Shown: positions 44,273 through 53,040, numbered from the stretch's first letter. The stretch is DNA of 64,000 nucleotides from Xanthomonas chitinilytica (GCF_026107455.2 NZ_JAPCHY010000005.1:124001-188000), one strand, 5' to 3'. Translations and numbers: made by a program. The notes: generated from the sequence alone by a model not told the origin.

Positions 44273-45301
44273 TCAGGCGGCGGGCTTGTAGGCGAAATGC
44301 AGCTTGGTGTTGCCGAGCTCGCCGGGAAGGTCGTGGCGTTCGGCGCCGGCCAATCCGGCCTGCTGCAGGCGCTGGTTGAAACGCTCGATGCCGCATAGCG
44401 GGTGGCTGTCGGTCAGCACCGCCTTGTCGAGATCGCGCAGGCCGCCGGGCGCGGTCTCGCAGGCTTCCAGGCAGAACCAGTGCGCCAGGCAGAGTCCTGC
44501 GCCCGGATTCAGTGCGGATGCAAGCTGCTCCAGCGCGGCATCGGTGGATCTGCGCACCGGGTACTGGCTGTGGAACACGACGACATGGTCGAAGTGCTGC
44601 CCCTCCGGCGGTGTCAGCGGGGTGCCGGCCACCACCCGCGCCGCTGCGGTGGGCAGCAGCGCGCGCAGGGTGGCGGTGGTGTCGGCAACGGCTTCCGGGG
44701 CGACGGCGACGGTGATGTCGATATGCGCGAAGCGCTGGCCGAGGGCGGCGGCAAGCAGGCCGTTGCTGCCATCGAAGCAGAGCATCGTGCGTGCCTGCGA
44801 CAGCGCCTGCGACGTTTCCAGGCGCTCGGCGAGCCGGCGTGCTTCGCCCAGGAACGGCGCGCGTGCCAGCGTGGAGAAGCGGGTTGGAGCCTGGCGCCAG
44901 TCCGGGCCCATGAAGCGGTGCAGGTCCGACCAGCCGCAGGCCGGGTCCAGCAGGTCGTCGAGCACGCCGCCCTGGTACCAGTCGCCATCGGCGCACAGCA
45001 CGTCGGCCAGCGCCGCCGGCAAGCGATAGGCCAGGCCATCGCGTTCCAGCAGCCCCAGGTCCTGCAGCGATTGCAGGAAGGCCCCCAGGTGCGCGCCGCG
45101 CAGGCCGGTGGCTTCGGCGATGGCCGCGCGCTCGGCCGGGCCATGGTCCCGCAGCCAGTCGAACACGCCGCTGCGGAAACCGGCGCGCAGCACCTGGAAG
45201 TGCTTGTAGCCGTCGATGACGCGGGCGACCGCGGCCGTTTCCGGCGGCGGCACCGCGCTGGCGAGGGAGAGGGGCGTGCTGCTGGCTTGCAGGAGGTTCA
45301 T
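44273..45301 (-). CDS. Winged-helix O-methyltransferase-like protein
   Basis: A 342-residue protein with an N-terminal winged-helix dimerisation domain (about 22-105, IDGYKHFQVLRAGFRSGVFD, IAEATGLRGAHLGAFLQSLQ) and a C-terminal Rossmann part. The SAM motif I is reduced to LCFDGSNGLLAAAL instead of DxGxGxG, so catalysis is uncertain. Such proteins methylate small hydroxylated compounds. In this operon it may act on a chelator. It starts 25 bp after the SBP2 stop. Confidence 0.8.
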   Translation of the reverse strand: MNLLQASSTPLSLASAVPPPETAAVARVIDGYKHFQVLRAGFRSGVFDWLRDHGPAERAAIAEATGLRGAHLGAFLQSLQDLGLLERDGLAYRLPAALADVLCADGDWYQGGVLDDLLDPACGWSDLHRFMGPDWRQAPTRFSTLARAPFLGEARRLAERLETSQALSQARTMLCFDGSNGLLAAALGQRFAHIDITVAVAPEAVADTTATLRALLPTAAARVVAGTPLTPPEGQHFDHVVVFHSQYPVRRSTDAALEQLASALNPGAGLCLAHWFCLEACETAPGGLRDLDKAVLTDSHPLCGIERFNQRLQQAGLAGAERHDLPGELGNTKLHFAYKPAA

Positions 45302-45326
45302 GGCCGTTGCTCCGGTTCGGGTGGGT

Positions 45327-46367
45327 TCATGGCAGGAGTGGCGCCGCCTGCGGGCCGCCGGCCAGGATTTCTCCTGCCTGGGCGCGCGACAGCGCGACGC
45401 CGAAAAGGTCGCGGTAGAAATCCCGGGTGCGCTCGACCAGGTCGATGTGGCGCACCGCCTGCGGATGGAACTGGTGCGCGGCCCACAGCGCCATCAGCGG
45501 CTGCTCGGCGGTGCGGTTCCCCCAGCTGTGGGCACCGCAGGGCGCAACCAGCACGCGGCCCGTGCGCACCGCGCGCAGGCGGGCGAAACGCCGGTCGCGA
45601 TGCACGCTTTCGAGTTCTTCCGACCCGGAGACGATCAGGATGTCCGGGTCCCAGGCCAACAGCTGTTCCAGGCCGAAGGCGCCGGCATGCGCGCCGCGGT
45701 CGGCGGTCACGCTGTCGCCGCCGCCGGTGCGGATCCACCACTCGGCGATCAGGTGCGGCCGGCTCAGCGTCTTCGGGTTGAAATAGAGCACGCGCGGGCG
45801 GGGCAGCGGCTGCGCGTGCAGTGCCGTCTCGACCTCGCCGACCAGGGCGTCGAAGCGCGCCACATAGCGCTCGGCGGCGGCGGGGTTGTCCAGCAGTCCG
45901 CCCAGCAGCGTGATCGCGGTCTTGACCTCGTCCGGTTGCGACCACGACAGCTGGAAGGCCGGCAGCCCGAGCCTGCGCAGGCTCTGCGCGGAGCTGCGGT
46001 CCATGGTCAGGACCAGGTCCGGGGCGGCGCCGAGCAGCGCTTCCAGGTTGGGAGTGCGGCCGACGTTGGACAGCGAAGGCCGCCCGATCAGGTGCGGCGC
46101 GAACCGGTACTGGTACCCCCAGCGCGGCTGGCGTGCGAATCCGGGCAGGCCGTTGACGATGTGCTCGCCGCGGCCCACCGCGAACACCAGGCTGTTGAGT
46201 ACCGGCGTCGCGCCGAGGGTGACCACCCGCTCGATGCGTTGCGGCACCCGCACCGGATCGCCGGCCATGTCGTGCACCACCCGCGTCGGCGTCGCCCAGG
46301 CCGGGGCGGCGAGGGACAGCAGCAGGAGCAGCAGGCAGCGCCATCGCATGGGCAGGGTCCGCTTCAC
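45327..46367 (-). CDS. ABC substrate-binding protein, FecB-type (importer 2)
   Basis: A 346-residue exported binding protein (leader LLLLLLSLAAPAWA). Fold landmarks are VVHDMAGDPVRVPQRIERVV, NLEALLGAAPDLVLTMDRSS, LEQLLAWDPDILIVSG and the C-terminal WGNRTAEQPLMALWAAHQFHP. This late WGxRxAExPL element recurs in metal-chelate binding proteins for nickel, cobalt or molybdate. The GTG start that overlaps the ATPase stop (GTGA) is preferred; an ATG six codons later is possible. Confidence 0.92.
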   Translation of the reverse strand: MKRTLPMRWRCLLLLLLSLAAPAWATPTRVVHDMAGDPVRVPQRIERVVTLGATPVLNSLVFAVGRGEHIVNGLPGFARQPRWGYQYRFAPHLIGRPSLSNVGRTPNLEALLGAAPDLVLTMDRSSAQSLRRLGLPAFQLSWSQPDEVKTAITLLGGLLDNPAAAERYVARFDALVGEVETALHAQPLPRPRVLYFNPKTLSRPHLIAEWWIRTGGGDSVTADRGAHAGAFGLEQLLAWDPDILIVSGSEELESVHRDRRFARLRAVRTGRVLVAPCGAHSWGNRTAEQPLMALWAAHQFHPQAVRHIDLVERTRDFYRDLFGVALSRAQAGEILAGGPQAAPLLP

Positions 46368-47128
46368 AGGCGGGGAACGCAGGCGACCGGTATGCCGTGC
46401 CGCGACAGCACGTCGATGGGCGTGCCGTACAGCGCCGAAAGTGCAGGGCCCTGGAGCACCTCGGCGGCACGTCCGCTGGCATGTACCCGGCCACCGTGCA
46501 GGGTGACCACGCCTGCATCCAGCAGCAGCGCGTGGTCGGGCTGGTGGCTGGTGACCAGCAGCGACAGGCCGTCGCCGGCAAGCCCGCGCAACACGCCCAG
46601 CACCCGCGTCTGGTTGCCCAGGTCCAGGCTGGCGGTGGGTTCGTCCATCAGGAACAGCCGTGCCTGCTGGGCCAGCGCGCGCGCGATCAACGCCAGCTGC
46701 CGTTCGCCGCCGCTGACCCGGTTGAATGCTCGCCCGGCGAGATGGGCGATGCCCACGCGTTCCAGTGCCTCCCAGGCGATGCGGCGGTCGCGCGTGCCGG
46801 GCATGGCCAGCGGGCGCAGGTGCGGGGTGCGTCCCATCAAGGCGATGTCCAGCAGGCTCAGCCCGCTGTCGCCGGCCGCCTGCGGGACGTAGGCGAGCTG
46901 GAGCGCACCGGCGCGGGTCGCGAGAGGAGGGGCGCCATCGATGCGCACGCGGCCGCTTTCCGGGCGCAAGGCGCCGATCAGGCAGCGCAGCAGCGTGGTC
47001 TTGCCGGTGCCGTTGGGGCCGAGCAGGCACAGGATCCGGCCTGCCTCCAGTTCCAGGTCGATGCCGTCGAGGACCGGCGCCTGTCCGGCGGCATGGCGGT
47101 ACACCAGGCTTTCCACGCTCAGGACCAT
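46364..47128 (-). CDS. FecE-type ABC ATPase (importer 2)
   Basis: A 254-residue ATPase with Walker A GPNGTGKTT, Q-loop LAYVPQ, signature VSGGERQLALIARALAQ, Walker B LFLMDEPTASLD and switch TSHQPDHAL. About half identical by eye to the importer 1 ATPase, so the two systems are likely ancient duplicates. Its start lies 10 bp inside the permease 2 frame. Confidence 0.95.
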   Translation of the reverse strand: MVLSVESLVYRHAAGQAPVLDGIDLELEAGRILCLLGPNGTGKTTLLRCLIGALRPESGRVRIDGAPPLATRAGALQLAYVPQAAGDSGLSLLDIALMGRTPHLRPLAMPGTRDRRIAWEALERVGIAHLAGRAFNRVSGGERQLALIARALAQQARLFLMDEPTASLDLGNQTRVLGVLRGLAGDGLSLLVTSHQPDHALLLDAGVVTLHGGRVHASGRAAEVLQGPALSALYGTPIDVLSRHGIPVACVPRL

Positions 47129-48168
47129 TGCCGTTTCCTCGACCGGGCCAGCAGCGCCACGAACAACGGCGCTCCCAGCAGCGCGGTGACGATGCCCAGC
47201 GGCAGTTCGGCGGCGAACGCGCCGCGGCACAGGTCGTCCACCAGCAGCAGGAACACCGCGCCGAGCAGTGCGGAGGCCGGAAGCAGCCGGGCATAACCCG
47301 GACCGACCAGCATCCGCGCCAGGTGCGGAACCAGCAGGCCGATCCAGCCGATGACGCCGGACAGGCTCACCGCCGCGGCGGTCATCAAGGTGGCGGCGGC
47401 GATCAGCAGCAGGCGCAGGCGGCGCACCGGCACGCCGAGGGTCGCGGCTTCGTCGTCGCCGGCTTCCATCACCTGCGTGGGCCAGCGCAGCAGGAACAGC
47501 AGCACGCTGCCGAGCAGCGAGAACGGCACGGCGAATGCCAGGTCGGGCAGGGTGACGCGACCGAGGCTGCCGAGCAGCCAGAACACGATGGCCGGCAGCG
47601 TGTCGAGCGGGTCGGCCAGGTACTTCAGCGCCGAGGTCATGGCCTGGAACAGTGCGGAGACCACCAGTCCGGCCAGTACCAGCACCAGCGTCGAATGCCG
47701 GCCCAGGTGGCCGGCGACGAAGATCGCCGCGGCCACCGCCAGCACGCCGCCGGCGAAGGCCAGGCCCTGCACGGCCAGCGCACCGCCGCCGAGCAGCATC
47801 GCCAGCGCCGCGCCGAATCCTGCGCCCGAGGTGACGCCGAGGATGCCGGGCGAGGCCAGCGGATTGCGGAACAGGGTCTGGTACGCGGCACCTGCCGCGG
47901 CGAGGTTGGCGCCGACCAGCATCGCCGCCAGCACCCGCGGCAGCCGCACCGACAGCACCACGTTCTCGACCATCGCCGGCTGCGAGGAGGGCCGCTCGAG
48001 CAGCGCCGACCACAACACCTCCAGGACCTGTGCCGGGGACAGCGGGTAATGGCCCAGCCCCATCGAGGCGACCGCCGCGCAAGCGGCCATCGCACCCAGC
48101 AGGACGATCGAAGCGCGGGCGCGTCGCTCGCCGGGGAACAGGTGCAGGCCGCCCTGTGCGGCGTTCAT
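47119..48168 (-). CDS. FecCD-type ABC permease (importer 2), first gene of ten-gene operon
   Basis: A 349-residue permease with the same signatures as importer 1 (VRLPRVLAAMLVGANLAAAG, YQTLFRNPLASPGILGVTSG, VSLSGVIGWIGLLVPHLAR, PLGIVTALLGAPLFVALL). It leads the operon permease 2, ATPase 2, binding protein 2, methyltransferase-like, DUF364, DUF2478, binding protein 1, permease 1, ATPase 1, methyltransferase. A predicted FNR-type promoter lies about 240 bp upstream. Confidence 0.94.
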   Translation of the reverse strand: MNAAQGGLHLFPGERRARASIVLLGAMAACAAVASMGLGHYPLSPAQVLEVLWSALLERPSSQPAMVENVVLSVRLPRVLAAMLVGANLAAAGAAYQTLFRNPLASPGILGVTSGAGFGAALAMLLGGGALAVQGLAFAGGVLAVAAAIFVAGHLGRHSTLVLVLAGLVVSALFQAMTSALKYLADPLDTLPAIVFWLLGSLGRVTLPDLAFAVPFSLLGSVLLFLLRWPTQVMEAGDDEAATLGVPVRRLRLLLIAAATLMTAAAVSLSGVIGWIGLLVPHLARMLVGPGYARLLPASALLGAVFLLLVDDLCRGAFAAELPLGIVTALLGAPLFVALLARSRKRQWS

Positions 48169-48404
48169 GGCGCGGCGCCCGCCGCGTGTCCGGCCCGTTG
48201 CGACCGCCTCGGGCGCAAGCTCGTGCCCGGCGGCATTGCGGCCGGAGCTGCCGTCAGCGGTTGCGAAGGGGCGCGCATGGTCGTGGAGATGTCCTTGGCC
48301 TTTCGGATCTGCCCGGGGGCGCTTGGGCCGGCGTTGCCACGATCCCCGGGAACGGATCGTGCGCGGCCTTCCATCCGGGAAGCGGTGGGGGGCGCACCGG
48401 AATG
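48169..48404 (-). other. Long 5' leader of the dual-ABC operon
   Basis: If transcription starts near 48404 (from the FNR-type promoter), the permease 2 message has a leader of about 235 nt. It includes a hairpin ACGATCC/GGATCGT at 48339-48360. I looked for Moco, cobalamin and other known riboswitch cores and found none. A 69-codon frame (48165-48374) runs through it and ends in the permease ATG, but its Arg/Pro/Ala-rich product and lack of ribosome binding site argue against a gene. Confidence 0.45.
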
Positions 48405-48410
48405 GTGTCG

Positions 48411-48452
48411 ACTTTATAGCGGGGCGGTTGCATCGGCTTTGACCTGGGTCAA
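48411..48452 (-). promoter_or_regulatory. FNR/Dnr-type site and -10 before the dual-ABC operon
   Basis: The site at 48439-48452 reads TTGACCCAGGTCAA on the minus strand, a perfect TTGAC-N4-GTCAA. TAAAGT (48411-48416, minus strand) is centred 32 bp away; the overlapping TATAAA is 2 bp closer. It points to the ABC operon, not to yhhN, which lies over 230 bp in the other direction. Confidence 0.72.
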
Positions 48453-48683
48453 GCGAGGCGGCGAGCGCGCCGACGATGCCGGCATGGCAGCGCGTTGCCG
48501 GAAAGACCTTCCGGTGCTCCGCGGGCAGAAGAACACGCACGGGCTGCCGCCGGCAGCGGTGGACGCACGGCAGAGCGGCAACACCGGCCTGTCCGGTCGG
48601 CGGACGTCGCGATTGCGTGCCGGGCTTCCTTTGCTTTTCCGGAGCCACCGGCGATGCTGCTCGCCGGCGAGGAAGGAGCAACG

Positions 48684-49364
48684 ATGGAGCGACGCAAAGT
48701 ATTTTCCGCAGCGGTCGCGCTGGCCGCGGCCGGGGCGATCGCAGGCGCGTGGCTGGGCGGCGGCTGGCTGCCGCTGCACTACGCCTGCAAGCCGCTGGCC
48801 ACGCTGCTGATCCTGTGGATGGCGGCGGTGGTGCCGGCGGACGATGCGCGCTATCGGCGGCGGGTACTGGCCGGGCTGGTGTGTTCGCTGGCCGGCGACG
48901 TGCTGCTGATGCTGCCGGGCGACCATTTCGTGGCGGGACTGGTGGCGTTCCTGCTGGCGCACCTGTGCTACATCGCCGCGTTCGTGCCGGGCATGCGCCG
49001 GCGCGATGCGGCATGGGCGGCGCTGCCGCTGCTGCTTTATGCCGGGATCAACCTTGCCGGCCTGTGGCCGTACCTGCCGCCGGCATTGAAGGCGCCGGTG
49101 CTGGCCTACGTGCTGGTGCTGGCGGCGATGGCGATGGCAGCGATCGCGCGCTGGCGCGGTGCCGCGCGGACTTCGCCGCTGCGCGGGGCGGCGGGATCGG
49201 CGGCGGTCGGCGCGTTGCTGTTCGTCGCCAGCGACTCGCTGCTGGCCTGGGACCGTTTCGCCGGCACGGTGCCGGCGCCGGCGCTGGCGGTGCTGGCGAC
49301 CTACTTCCTCGCGCAGTGGTGCATCGCCCGTTCGGTCTCAACCGGCGCGAATCCGGCACGCTAG
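48684..49364 (+). CDS. YhhN/lysoplasmalogenase-family membrane protein
   Basis: A 226-residue protein with seven to eight membrane helices and the YhhN hallmarks (LHYACKPLATLLI, GLVCSLAGDVLLMLPGDHFVAGLVAF in part: LAGDVLLMLPG, LFVASDSLLAWDRF). Family members cleave lysoplasmalogens or have unknown substrates. AAGGAG precedes the ATG. Confidence 0.85.
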   Translation: MERRKVFSAAVALAAAGAIAGAWLGGGWLPLHYACKPLATLLILWMAAVVPADDARYRRRVLAGLVCSLAGDVLLMLPGDHFVAGLVAFLLAHLCYIAAFVPGMRRRDAAWAALPLLLYAGINLAGLWPYLPPALKAPVLAYVLVLAAMAMAAIARWRGAARTSPLRGAAGSAAVGALLFVASDSLLAWDRFAGTVPAPALAVLATYFLAQWCIARSVSTGANPAR

Positions 49365-49395
49365 AGTAGCGGCCCAGTCCCACACGGAACCCACG

Positions 49396-50787
49396 ATGGC
49401 CAAGACCACGGGCAAGCCCCGCACCGCCTATGTCTGCAGCGAATGCGGCGCCGAGTACAGCAAGTGGCAGGGCCAGTGCGGCGAATGCGGCGTGTGGAAC
49501 GCACTGGCCGAGATCGTGCTGGAAAGCGCGGTCGCGGCGAAGTCGCCGGCCTCGCGCCGCAGCGGCTGGGCCGGCAAGGTCGAGGCGCCGAAGATCACCG
49601 CGCTCAAGGACGTGCAGCAGAGCGAGCACGCCCGGGTTTCCACCGGCATCGGCGAATTCGACCGCGTGCTCGGCGGTGGCCTGGTCGAGGGTGCGGTGGT
49701 GCTGGTCGGCGGCGACCCGGGCATCGGCAAGTCCACGCTGCTGCTGCAGGCACTGGCGAGGATGGCCGCGCAGTTGCCGGTGCTGTACGTCACCGGCGAG
49801 GAATCGCTGGCGCAGGTGGCCGGCCGCGCGGTGCGGCTGGACCTGCCGCTGGAAGGCCTCAAAGCGCTGGCCGAGACCGGCATCGAGCACATCCTGCAGC
49901 ACGCCGCCGCGGCGCGGCCGAAGCTGATCGTGGCCGATTCGGTGCAGACGCTGTGGACCGAGACCCTGACCGCCGCGCCCGGCTCGGTCAGCCAGGTGCG
50001 CGAGAGCGCGGCGCGGCTGGTGCGCTATGCCAAGGAAACCGGCACCGCGGTGTTCCTGGTCGGCCACGTCACCAAGGAGGGCGGCATCGCCGGCCCGCGC
50101 GTGCTCGAGCACATGGTCGATGCGGTGCTGTACTTCGAGGGCGAGAGCGGCAGCCGCTTCCGCGTGCTGCGCGCGTTCAAGAACCGCTTCGGCGCGGTCA
50201 ACGAGCTGGGCGTGTTCGCGATGGGCGAGAAGGGGCTGAAGGAAGTGCCCAACCCGTCGGCGATCTTCCTGTCCGGCGGCAGTACCCGCCAGCCCGGCAG
50301 CTGCGTGATGGTCACCCGCGAGGGCACCCGGCCGCTGCTGGTGGAAGTGCAGGCGCTGGTCGATTCCTCGCCGCTGTCCAACCCGCGCCGGGTCGCGGTG
50401 GGGCTGGAGCAGAACCGGCTGGCGATGCTGCTGGCGGTGCTGCACCGCCATGGCGGGGTGGTGGTCGGCGACCAGGATGTGTTCGTGAACGTCGTCGGCG
50501 GCATCCGCGTGCAGGAAACCGCGGTCGACCTGCCGGTGCTGCTGGCGGTGCTGTCCTCGCTGCAGGACCGGCCGCTGGCGGAAAAGACCATTGCGTTCGG
50601 CGAGGTCGGGCTGTCCGGCGAGATCCGCCCGGTGCCCAACGGCGAGGAGCGCCTGCGCGAAGCGGCGACGCACGGCTTCAGGCGCGCCATCGTGCCCAAG
50701 GCCAATGCGCCCAAGGCCGGTACGGTGAAGGGCATGGAAGTGATCGCGGTGGAGCGCCTGTCGCAGGCGCTGGAAGCCGCGGAATGA
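49396..50787 (+). CDS. radA: DNA repair protein RadA
   Basis: A 463-residue RecA-like branch-migration ATPase. N-terminal zinc finger (YVCSECGAEYSKWQGQCGEC), Walker A GGDPGIGKST, RadA motif KNRFG and a C-terminal Lon-like domain (VFVNVVGGIRVQETAVDLPV). Separated by 31 bp from yhhN on the same strand. Confidence 0.97.
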   Translation: MAKTTGKPRTAYVCSECGAEYSKWQGQCGECGVWNALAEIVLESAVAAKSPASRRSGWAGKVEAPKITALKDVQQSEHARVSTGIGEFDRVLGGGLVEGAVVLVGGDPGIGKSTLLLQALARMAAQLPVLYVTGEESLAQVAGRAVRLDLPLEGLKALAETGIEHILQHAAAARPKLIVADSVQTLWTETLTAAPGSVSQVRESAARLVRYAKETGTAVFLVGHVTKEGGIAGPRVLEHMVDAVLYFEGESGSRFRVLRAFKNRFGAVNELGVFAMGEKGLKEVPNPSAIFLSGGSTRQPGSCVMVTREGTRPLLVEVQALVDSSPLSNPRRVAVGLEQNRLAMLLAVLHRHGGVVVGDQDVFVNVVGGIRVQETAVDLPVLLAVLSSLQDRPLAEKTIAFGEVGLSGEIRPVPNGEERLREAATHGFRRAIVPKANAPKAGTVKGMEVIAVERLSQALEAAE

Positions 50788-50895
50788 GCCTGTTTGCCCG
50801 AGGCGGGTCAGCGGCCGGATGCGCCGGCAAGCCTTGGCAAGCGCATGCATCCTCGGCGATGATCGCGCGCTCTCAAACGTGAATAGGGAAACCCA

Positions 50896-51282
50896 ATGGA
50901 TTGGATGCTGTTGCCGTTCAAGCGTTACGTCGATTTCGAAGGGCGCTCGCGGCGGACGGAATACTGGATGTTCCAGCTGTTGCTGGCGGTGGTTTACATG
51001 GTGCTGCTGGGGCTGATGTTCTTGGGCGTGGCGATGGGCAGCGAGCAGGAACCCGGTGGCTTGTTCTGGGTGGGCCTGGTGCTGGTGGTGTTGTTTGCGC
51101 TGGGCACCTTTCTACCTGCGTTGGCGGTGCAGGTGCGGCGCTTTCACGATCAGGACAAGTCCGGTTGGTTCGTCCTGCTCGGCTTCATCCCGTGGGTGGG
51201 CGGATTGATCGTGCTCATCTTCATGTGCCTGCGCGGGACCATCGGCCCGAACCGTTTTGGCGAGGATCCGTTGACGGATTGA
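50896..51282 (+). CDS. DUF805 membrane protein
   Basis: A 128-residue protein with three or four helices and DUF805 landmarks FEGRSRRTEYWMFQLL near the start and VRRFHDQDKSGWFVLL. Function of DUF805 unknown. Followed by a hairpin shared with the convergent ccsA-like gene. Confidence 0.88.
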   Translation: MDWMLLPFKRYVDFEGRSRRTEYWMFQLLLAVVYMVLLGLMFLGVAMGSEQEPGGLFWVGLVLVVLFALGTFLPALAVQVRRFHDQDKSGWFVLLGFIPWVGGLIVLIFMCLRGTIGPNRFGEDPLTD

Positions 51283-51293
51283 CCGGCGAGGCT

Positions 51294-51310
51294 GCCGGCC
51301 AGCGGCCGGC
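51294..51310. terminator. Hairpin between DUF805 and CcsA-like genes
   Basis: GCCGGCC-AGC-GGCCGGC, a perfect 7-bp stem between converging genes. No clear T run. Confidence 0.5.
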
Positions 51311-51317
51311 ACCGCCT

Positions 51318-52112
51318 TCAGCGGCTGCGCCCGAGCACCAGTTCGATGACGAACTGGCTGCCGAAGAACGCCAGCAGCAGCAGCGCCATTGCGGTCAGCG
51401 TCCAGTGCACCGCCTTGGCGCCACGCCAGCCATAGCGGCGGCGGCCGATCAGCAGGGTGCCGAACACGATCCACGACAGCACGCTGAGCACGGTCTTGTG
51501 CACCAGCTTCTGTTCCAGCAGGTCGTCCACGAACAGCACCCCGGTCACCAGGGTCAGGGTGAGCAGGCTGAAGCCGACGGTGATGGTGCGGAACAACAGC
51601 GATTCCAGGTCGTTCAGCGGCGGCAGCGCGCGCAGCCACGGGCGGAAGTCGCGCTGGCGCAGGGCGCGTTCCTGCAGCCACAGCATGATCGCCAGCAGCG
51701 CGGCGATGCTCAGCGTGGCGTAGGCCAGCAGCGCCAGCCAGGCGTGCGAGGCCAGTTGCCAGCCCAGCGCCTTGCTCGGTTCATGGCCATAGGCGTGGTA
51801 CACCGCCAGCAGGGTCGCCGCCATCGGGAACACCACCACGCCGAGTGCGGCCATGCGGCCGCGCGCACCGACCAGCGCGGTGACGCCCGCCATGCCCAGG
51901 CCCACCAGCGACAGCGCCGCGAAGAAGTGCATGTCCGGGCCGCCGTCGGTGCGCAGCGCGACCAGCAGGTGGTAGATGCCGTGCATCGCCGCCGCGCCGG
52001 TGGCCGGCCACAGCCAGGCACGCGAAAGCGGCGCCTGTTCGCCGCTCACCGCGCGGATCAACAGGGCGGTGGCGAGCAGGTACAACAGGATGGCGATGAG
52101 AACGATTGTCAT
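51318..52112 (-). CDS. CcsA/HemX-like cytochrome c assembly membrane protein
   Basis: A 264-residue protein with eight helices, like E. coli YpjD and Bacillus HemX. Conserved His residues lie in AMHGIYHLLV, VYHAYGHEPS and KLVHKTVLSVLSW. In relatives the gene sits beside ffh, which is not seen here. Probably a heme-handling factor, though it may act apart from cytochrome c maturation. ATG at MTIVLIAILL is favoured over a GTG six codons upstream. Confidence 0.85.
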   Translation of the reverse strand: MTIVLIAILLYLLATALLIRAVSGEQAPLSRAWLWPATGAAAMHGIYHLLVALRTDGGPDMHFFAALSLVGLGMAGVTALVGARGRMAALGVVVFPMAATLLAVYHAYGHEPSKALGWQLASHAWLALLAYATLSIAALLAIMLWLQERALRQRDFRPWLRALPPLNDLESLLFRTITVGFSLLTLTLVTGVLFVDDLLEQKLVHKTVLSVLSWIVFGTLLIGRRRYGWRGAKAVHWTLTAMALLLLAFFGSQFVIELVLGRSR

Positions 52113-52226
52113 TTTTCCAGTGTCGCACAACGGGATGGTGACGGACCGCGCCGGGGCGGTCAGGGCCGCCGGGCTGCGGCCACGGTGCTATTCTGGCGTC
52201 ATCATCGGCGGCAGAGGAAATCCATC

Positions 52227-52544
52227 ATGCATGCTTCGAGTGTAATGGGCCCGGTCGGACACAGTCCCTTGTGGAAGGTGTTCTGGTTGTACGGTGTGAT
52301 CCCCAGCAACCTGCTGTGGGGCGTGGTGCTGTGGATGCTCTCGCACGGCGGCTATCCCGGCGCGACCCTCGGCCTGCTGGCGTTCCTGCTGCTGTACACC
52401 GCCTGGATCGTGGTCGCGGTATGGCGCGCGGCACCCAACGCCGGCGACCCGCGCTATGGCGTGGTGGCGCGCACGCTCACCGTGGCGTGGGCGCTGAACA
52501 CGGTGCTGATGGTGTTCTTCCTCGGCCTGCAGCTGCTGCGCTGA
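52227..52544 (+). CDS. Small membrane protein, unknown function
   Basis: A 105-residue protein with three helices (about 16-36, 44-66 and 84-104), starting MHASSVMGPVGHSPLWKVFW. GAGGAAA precedes the ATG. I recognise no described family. It converges with the next gene with only 3 bp between stops. Confidence 0.65.
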   Translation: MHASSVMGPVGHSPLWKVFWLYGVIPSNLLWGVVLWMLSHGGYPGATLGLLAFLLLYTAWIVVAVWRAAPNAGDPRYGVVARTLTVAWALNTVLMVFFLGLQLLR

Positions 52545-52547
52545 GCC

Positions 52548-52952
52548 TCAGCCGAACTGGACGATGCCGCCGTCGCGGTCGAAGACGGCAAAGTCGGCGA
52601 CGCGGCCGTTGTTGATCGCATTGACCATGAACCGCAAGGGCTGCGCCGCTTCGTCGCTGCCGGGTGCGATACCGGCGCGGCCGCTCAGGCTGCTGACGAA
52701 CAACAGGTCCCAGTCCAGCCCGGTATTGGCCGATTCGGCCGCCAGCGCCTCGAAACTGGCCACTTCCGACGGCGCCTTGTCCACGCACAGGCAGGGCGAC
52801 AGGGTGCCGCCCTCGCGGCGTTCGAAACGCTCGCGCTGTTCGGCGGTGGCGGCTTCGGGCAGTTCGACGCGGGCAAAGACGAACAGCAGGCGTTGAGGCT
52901 CGGGCTGCTGGCGGGCGGCGCGGAGCAGGTCGTTGAAGCTGGAAAGCTGCAT
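52548..52952 (-). CDS. Small conserved protein of unknown function
   Basis: A 134-residue soluble protein: MQLSSFNDLLRAARQQPEPQ at the start, LLFVFARVELP, LSPCLCVDKAPSEVASFEAL and a C-terminal NAINNGRVADFAVFDRDG. Xanthomonad and pseudomonad homologues are often labelled 'ribonucleotide reductase subunit alpha', which the size and motifs do not support. It is divergent from moaA with the FNR site between them. Confidence 0.7.
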   Translation of the reverse strand: MQLSSFNDLLRAARQQPEPQRLLFVFARVELPEAATAEQRERFERREGGTLSPCLCVDKAPSEVASFEALAAESANTGLDWDLLFVSSLSGRAGIAPGSDEAAQPLRFMVNAINNGRVADFAVFDRDGGIVQFG

Positions 52953-53040
52953 GGTGTCTGGCGGGTTGCGGAACGGTGGCCAGACGCTAGCACGGGTATC
53001 GCCGGTTCCGGGGCGCGGCTCCCGGGAATCGGACGATGGC

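Noticed and set aside
48165..48374. A 69-codon frame in the importer operon leader that ends in the permease ATG
   Set aside because: Product is Arg/Pro/Ala/Gly-rich without any pattern, has no ribosome binding site, and such frames are common in GC-rich DNA.
48361..48410. GGGAAGCGGTG-like stretch as part of a cobalamin riboswitch
   Set aside because: It reads on the plus strand, away from the importer operon, and the B12 box and GCCACTG core are absent.
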